Part shown: positions 61,318 to 64,000 of the stretch, piece by piece | How positions within the stretch are numbered: position 1 is the stretch's first letter | How the letters are laid out: every line of letters begins with the position of its first letter | Source of the DNA: Unio delphinus | Lineage: Eukaryota; Mollusca; Bivalvia; Unionida; Unionidae | Direction: 5' to 3' | DNA length: 64,000 nt | Assembly: GCA_029339505.1 (NCBI GenBank) | Contig: JAQISU010000003.1 | Span: forward strand, 16,209,001 to 16,273,000 | The notes under the pieces: generated by a model | Databases searched by the model: none | Told to the model about the DNA's origin: nothing | Seen by the model: only the letters and a program-made list of their open reading frames with translations | Program-made: the position numbers and the translations under genes

Positions 61318-62745
61318 CACCAACAACATCACTATGTACAAGAACAAGGGAGACCGTAGCAACTGCAACAACTACCGGAGCATCTCCCTCCTCAGTGTTG
61401 TCGGAAAGGCTTTCACCCGAGTTGCCTTGGCACGCTTGCAGGTCCTAGCCTCCCACGTCTACCCAGAGTCCCAGTGTGGATTTTGAGCTGGCAGGTTAAC
61501 TGCAGACATGATCTTCTCACTACGTTGGCTGCAGGAGAAGTGTCATGAGCAGCAGATGCCCCTCTACATTGCCTTCATAGACCTAACGAAGGCATCTGAC
61601 CTGGTCAGTCAGAGTGGACTCTTCAGAATCCGGCAGAAGATTGGCTGTCCCCCATGTCTACTTGCTGTCCTCATGTCGTTCCACGAGAACATGCACAGCA
61701 CAGTGTGCTTCAATGGCGCAACATCCGAGGCCTTCCCAGTAATCAGCGGAGTCAAACAAGGCTGTGTGCTTGCACCGACGCTCTTCGCCATATTCTTCTC
61801 CATGCTTCTCCAGTATGCCTTCAAGGTTGCAGCAATGGAGTGTACATCCATACCAGGGCTGACGGAAAGCTGTTCAACACTGCCCATCTCCATGCTAAGA
61901 CTAAAATCACAAAGGTACTCATCCGTGAATTGCTTTTCGCCGATGATGCAGCCTTGATATCCCACACGGAAGATGGACTGCAGCAGCTGGTATGCCGCCT
62001 CTCCAACGCTTGCAAGGAATTTGGACTGCACATCAGCTTGAAGAAAACAGATGTCATGGCACAAGATGCACACTCCCCTGCCTCTGTCACCATCGATGGA
62101 TACAACTTGGAAGTTGTTGAGAACTTCACAAACCTCGGGTCCAACATCTCCAGCTCACTCTCAATTGATTATGAGGTGAATGGTAGGATTGCCAAGGCAA
62201 CTGCAGTGATGGCCAGACTTAACCAGAGGGTACGGAACAACCCTAACCTAACTGAGAAGACCAACCTGCGTGTCTACCAAGCCTGCGCGCTCAGCTAACT
62301 CCTCTACAGCAGCGAAACATGGACCACCTATGCAAGTCATGAGAGAAAACTCAACAGCTTCCACCTGAGATGTCTGCGGCGCATTATGCACATCAAGTGG
62401 CAGGACAAAGTACCCAACACAGAGGTTCTAGAGCGCACCAACATCAACAGCATGTTCACCATTCTCAGTAAGAGGCGCCTTCGCTGGCTCGGCCATGTCA
62501 AAAGAATGGACCCAGGCCGCATTCCTAAGGACCTGTTATATGGGGAACTAGCAGAAGGTACACGACTGAATGGACGTCCAACATCGATGTCAACAATTGG
62601 GAGAGCTTTGCTAAAGACTGTCCCATTTGGCGCCTAGCTGAGGATGACAGGAATAGAAAGCATGCTCAAAAGAGACCCAGAAAGAAGGAACAGCTGACTC
62701 TGGAGCAATGCCATCGTCTCACGTAGACGGACGGATGCAAAGAAG
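61318..62745 (+). pseudogene. LINE reverse transcriptase, 5'-truncated, single frameshift and two stops
   Basis: The plus strand reads NNYRSISLLSVVGKAFTRVA and PESQCGF-stop-AGRLTADMIF, motif A YIAFIDLTKASDLV, then SGVKQGCVLAPTLFAIFF. A frameshift near 61826-61834 moves the frame to VYIHTRADGKLF and the catalytic LLFADDAAL (motif C, both Asp kept) and SLKKTDVMAQD. After a TAA at 62296 the same frame continues LLYSSETWTTYASHERK, WQDKVPNTEVLER and RRLRWLGHVKRMDPGRIP, the usual C-terminal block of this LINE type. It is the same type as 40684-43220 but better preserved. There is no endonuclease, so it is 5' truncated. Confidence 0.92.
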
Positions 62746-63602
62746 AAGACAAGAACATATATCACAAATAACTAAATTATTTTTTTTAAAGTAAAATAAA
62801 TGTAATTAAGTGGGAGGAAGTGTGAGATAAAAGCGGGAAAATTTATTCTTACACCCAAGTATCACTCAATGAGCAGCTAATATGAGGATATGTAATTTAT
62901 CATACGGGAGTCCAAAACAGGCTTGACCTTGACCAGTGGCCATGGCTCAGTTCTACCTTTGTGCAAAATTCTGTTATCTTGATGACCCATTTATCTTAAT
63001 AAGCAGATCACTCGAATGGGACTAGATAACTGACATTTTGCTGTAGATAAATACTTGTTTTCAGTTTTGCAACTTTAAACAATCTCTGAGAGCAACAATG
63101 CAAGGGGATTATGTAACTGTTGTAACAATGAAATCAGGTCTTTATCTTTTGAAATAGATATGTGTCTTTAATTTTTCCTTATCCAACACAGAACATAAAC
63201 AAAAGTTGACTAATTTGTGTACACCAGTTGCATTCTATTGGCCTGGTGCTAAAGCATGCAAGATCATGCTAAACAAGTGGCTGCACATTCCTGTGACGAG
63301 GTCTTAATGTACTGTGCATTAAAGAGTTGGTTGTGACATGCACTTTAATTAACAAGAGGTATCTTGTCTGCAAGAAAAACAAAAATCCTTCTTTTTCATA
63401 TATCTTGTAAAGGGAGACACATCATTTCATATTTGAATTTAATTTCTGGTGCTGAGTTGATTAAAATTAATAGCTTAAGACAAAACTTTTCAGTCAAAAG
63501 AATTTTTTAGTTTATCAAAATGTAAACAGGAACTTATGAAACAAAATACAGAGCTCTCAACACAATTTCAAGATGAGAATTCCTGTACTCTTCACCTATG
63601 AA

Positions 63603-63849
63603 CTTGTTGTTGTTGTAGGGTTTAATGCCATTTTTCAGCACAAGATAGGCTATATATGGCGGCCAGTATTATTGGAAGAAGAAGAACCTGGAAAAGCCAT
63701 GGAAAGAACCATTGACCCACGAGAAGCTACTGGCAAGCTTTCTCACATAACTACATAAGCAAGATCTTAAGACACAAACCCACACAGGTGAGATGGCAGT
63801 GATCCATAATGGAGAGCACTTTAGACCACTTGGCCACTCAGGGTCCCCA
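63603..63849 (-). mobile_element. SINE family 2, near full-length copy
   Basis: 'ttgttgttgtagggtttaat' tail end, 'gataggctatatatggcggc' in the body, 'gagcactttagaccacttgg' at the head end. Confidence 0.9.
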
Positions 63850-63895
63850 CCTATGAACTAATTCTATGAATGGTTGGCATAAACTTGCAAGTATA

Positions 63896-64000
63896 AACAT
63901 GGCAGCCAGTATAACTGGTGGAGAAAGAACATCATGCAAAGCTCCATTAAGAACAACTAACCCTCGGGTTAGCTACTGGCAAGCTTCCACACATACCCAC
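63896..64000 (-). mobile_element. SINE family 2, partial copy cut by the window end
   Basis: 'catggcagccagtataactg' to 'gctactggcaagcttccaca' matches the middle of family 2. It lies only about 50 bp from the previous copy, with the 3' tail missing. Confidence 0.8.

Noticed and set aside
61609..62147. Minus-strand ORFs of 108-154 codons
   Set aside because: Shadows of the plus-strand LINE reverse transcriptase, whose higher GC content leaves antisense frames open.

Overview
This window looks like AT-rich, repeat-laden nuclear DNA from an invertebrate animal, most probably a mollusc or another lophotrochozoan. The taxonomic placement is an inference. It rests on an intron-rich animal gene, tRNA-derived SINEs with a (GTT)n or (CA)n end, long AT, CA and ACAT microsatellites, and decayed LINE, hAT and possible piggyBac copies. 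Nothing looks bacterial.

The one gene I can identify firmly is a TRAK/Milton gene (trafficking kinesin-binding protein, the adaptor that links mitochondria to kinesin and dynein). It lies on the minus strand. Nine coding exons between 1289 and 23815 have canonical splice sites and join in one uninterrupted frame: 1123 nt, 373 complete codons. They cover the HAP1 N-terminal coiled-coil region, with a CC1-box (AARIG) and a Spindly-like motif (DSLASELES), up to the start of the Milton region. The 3' part of the gene is off the left edge. Its 5' part is less certain. A well-formed 60-nt exon (29960-30019) and a possible start exon (35410-35467) fit the reading phase. A further strong exon (54966-55119) also ends in the right phase but may belong to something else.

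Layout. 1-24 kb holds the nine TRAK exons; their introns contain small tandem arrays, a 29-bp array (7.3-7.8 kb), a 27-bp array (21.4-22.1 kb), a decayed CR1/L2-type LINE (9.4-10.1 kb), SINEs and a possible piggyBac fragment (18.5 kb). 25.2-26.9 kb is a 36-bp satellite with a 137-bp higher-order period. 30.4-34.1 kb is a 56/57-bp satellite. 37.8-44.9 kb is a duplicated block, one copy split by a LINE/SINE nest. 45-47.4 and 52.1-54.2 kb are a second duplicated pair, with a hAT transposase relic beside the first copy. 50.5-51.0 kb is a palindrome-rich 61-bp array. 57.0 kb holds an unidentified plus-strand terminal-exon-like ORF with a polyadenylation signal. 59.6-64 kb holds three complete or partial SINEs of one family plus a fourth cut by the window end, and a LINE reverse transcriptase whose coding frame is broken but still easy to read.

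No real tRNA, rRNA, CRISPR array or prokaryotic operon was seen. Most long open frames outside the TRAK exons are repeat artefacts.
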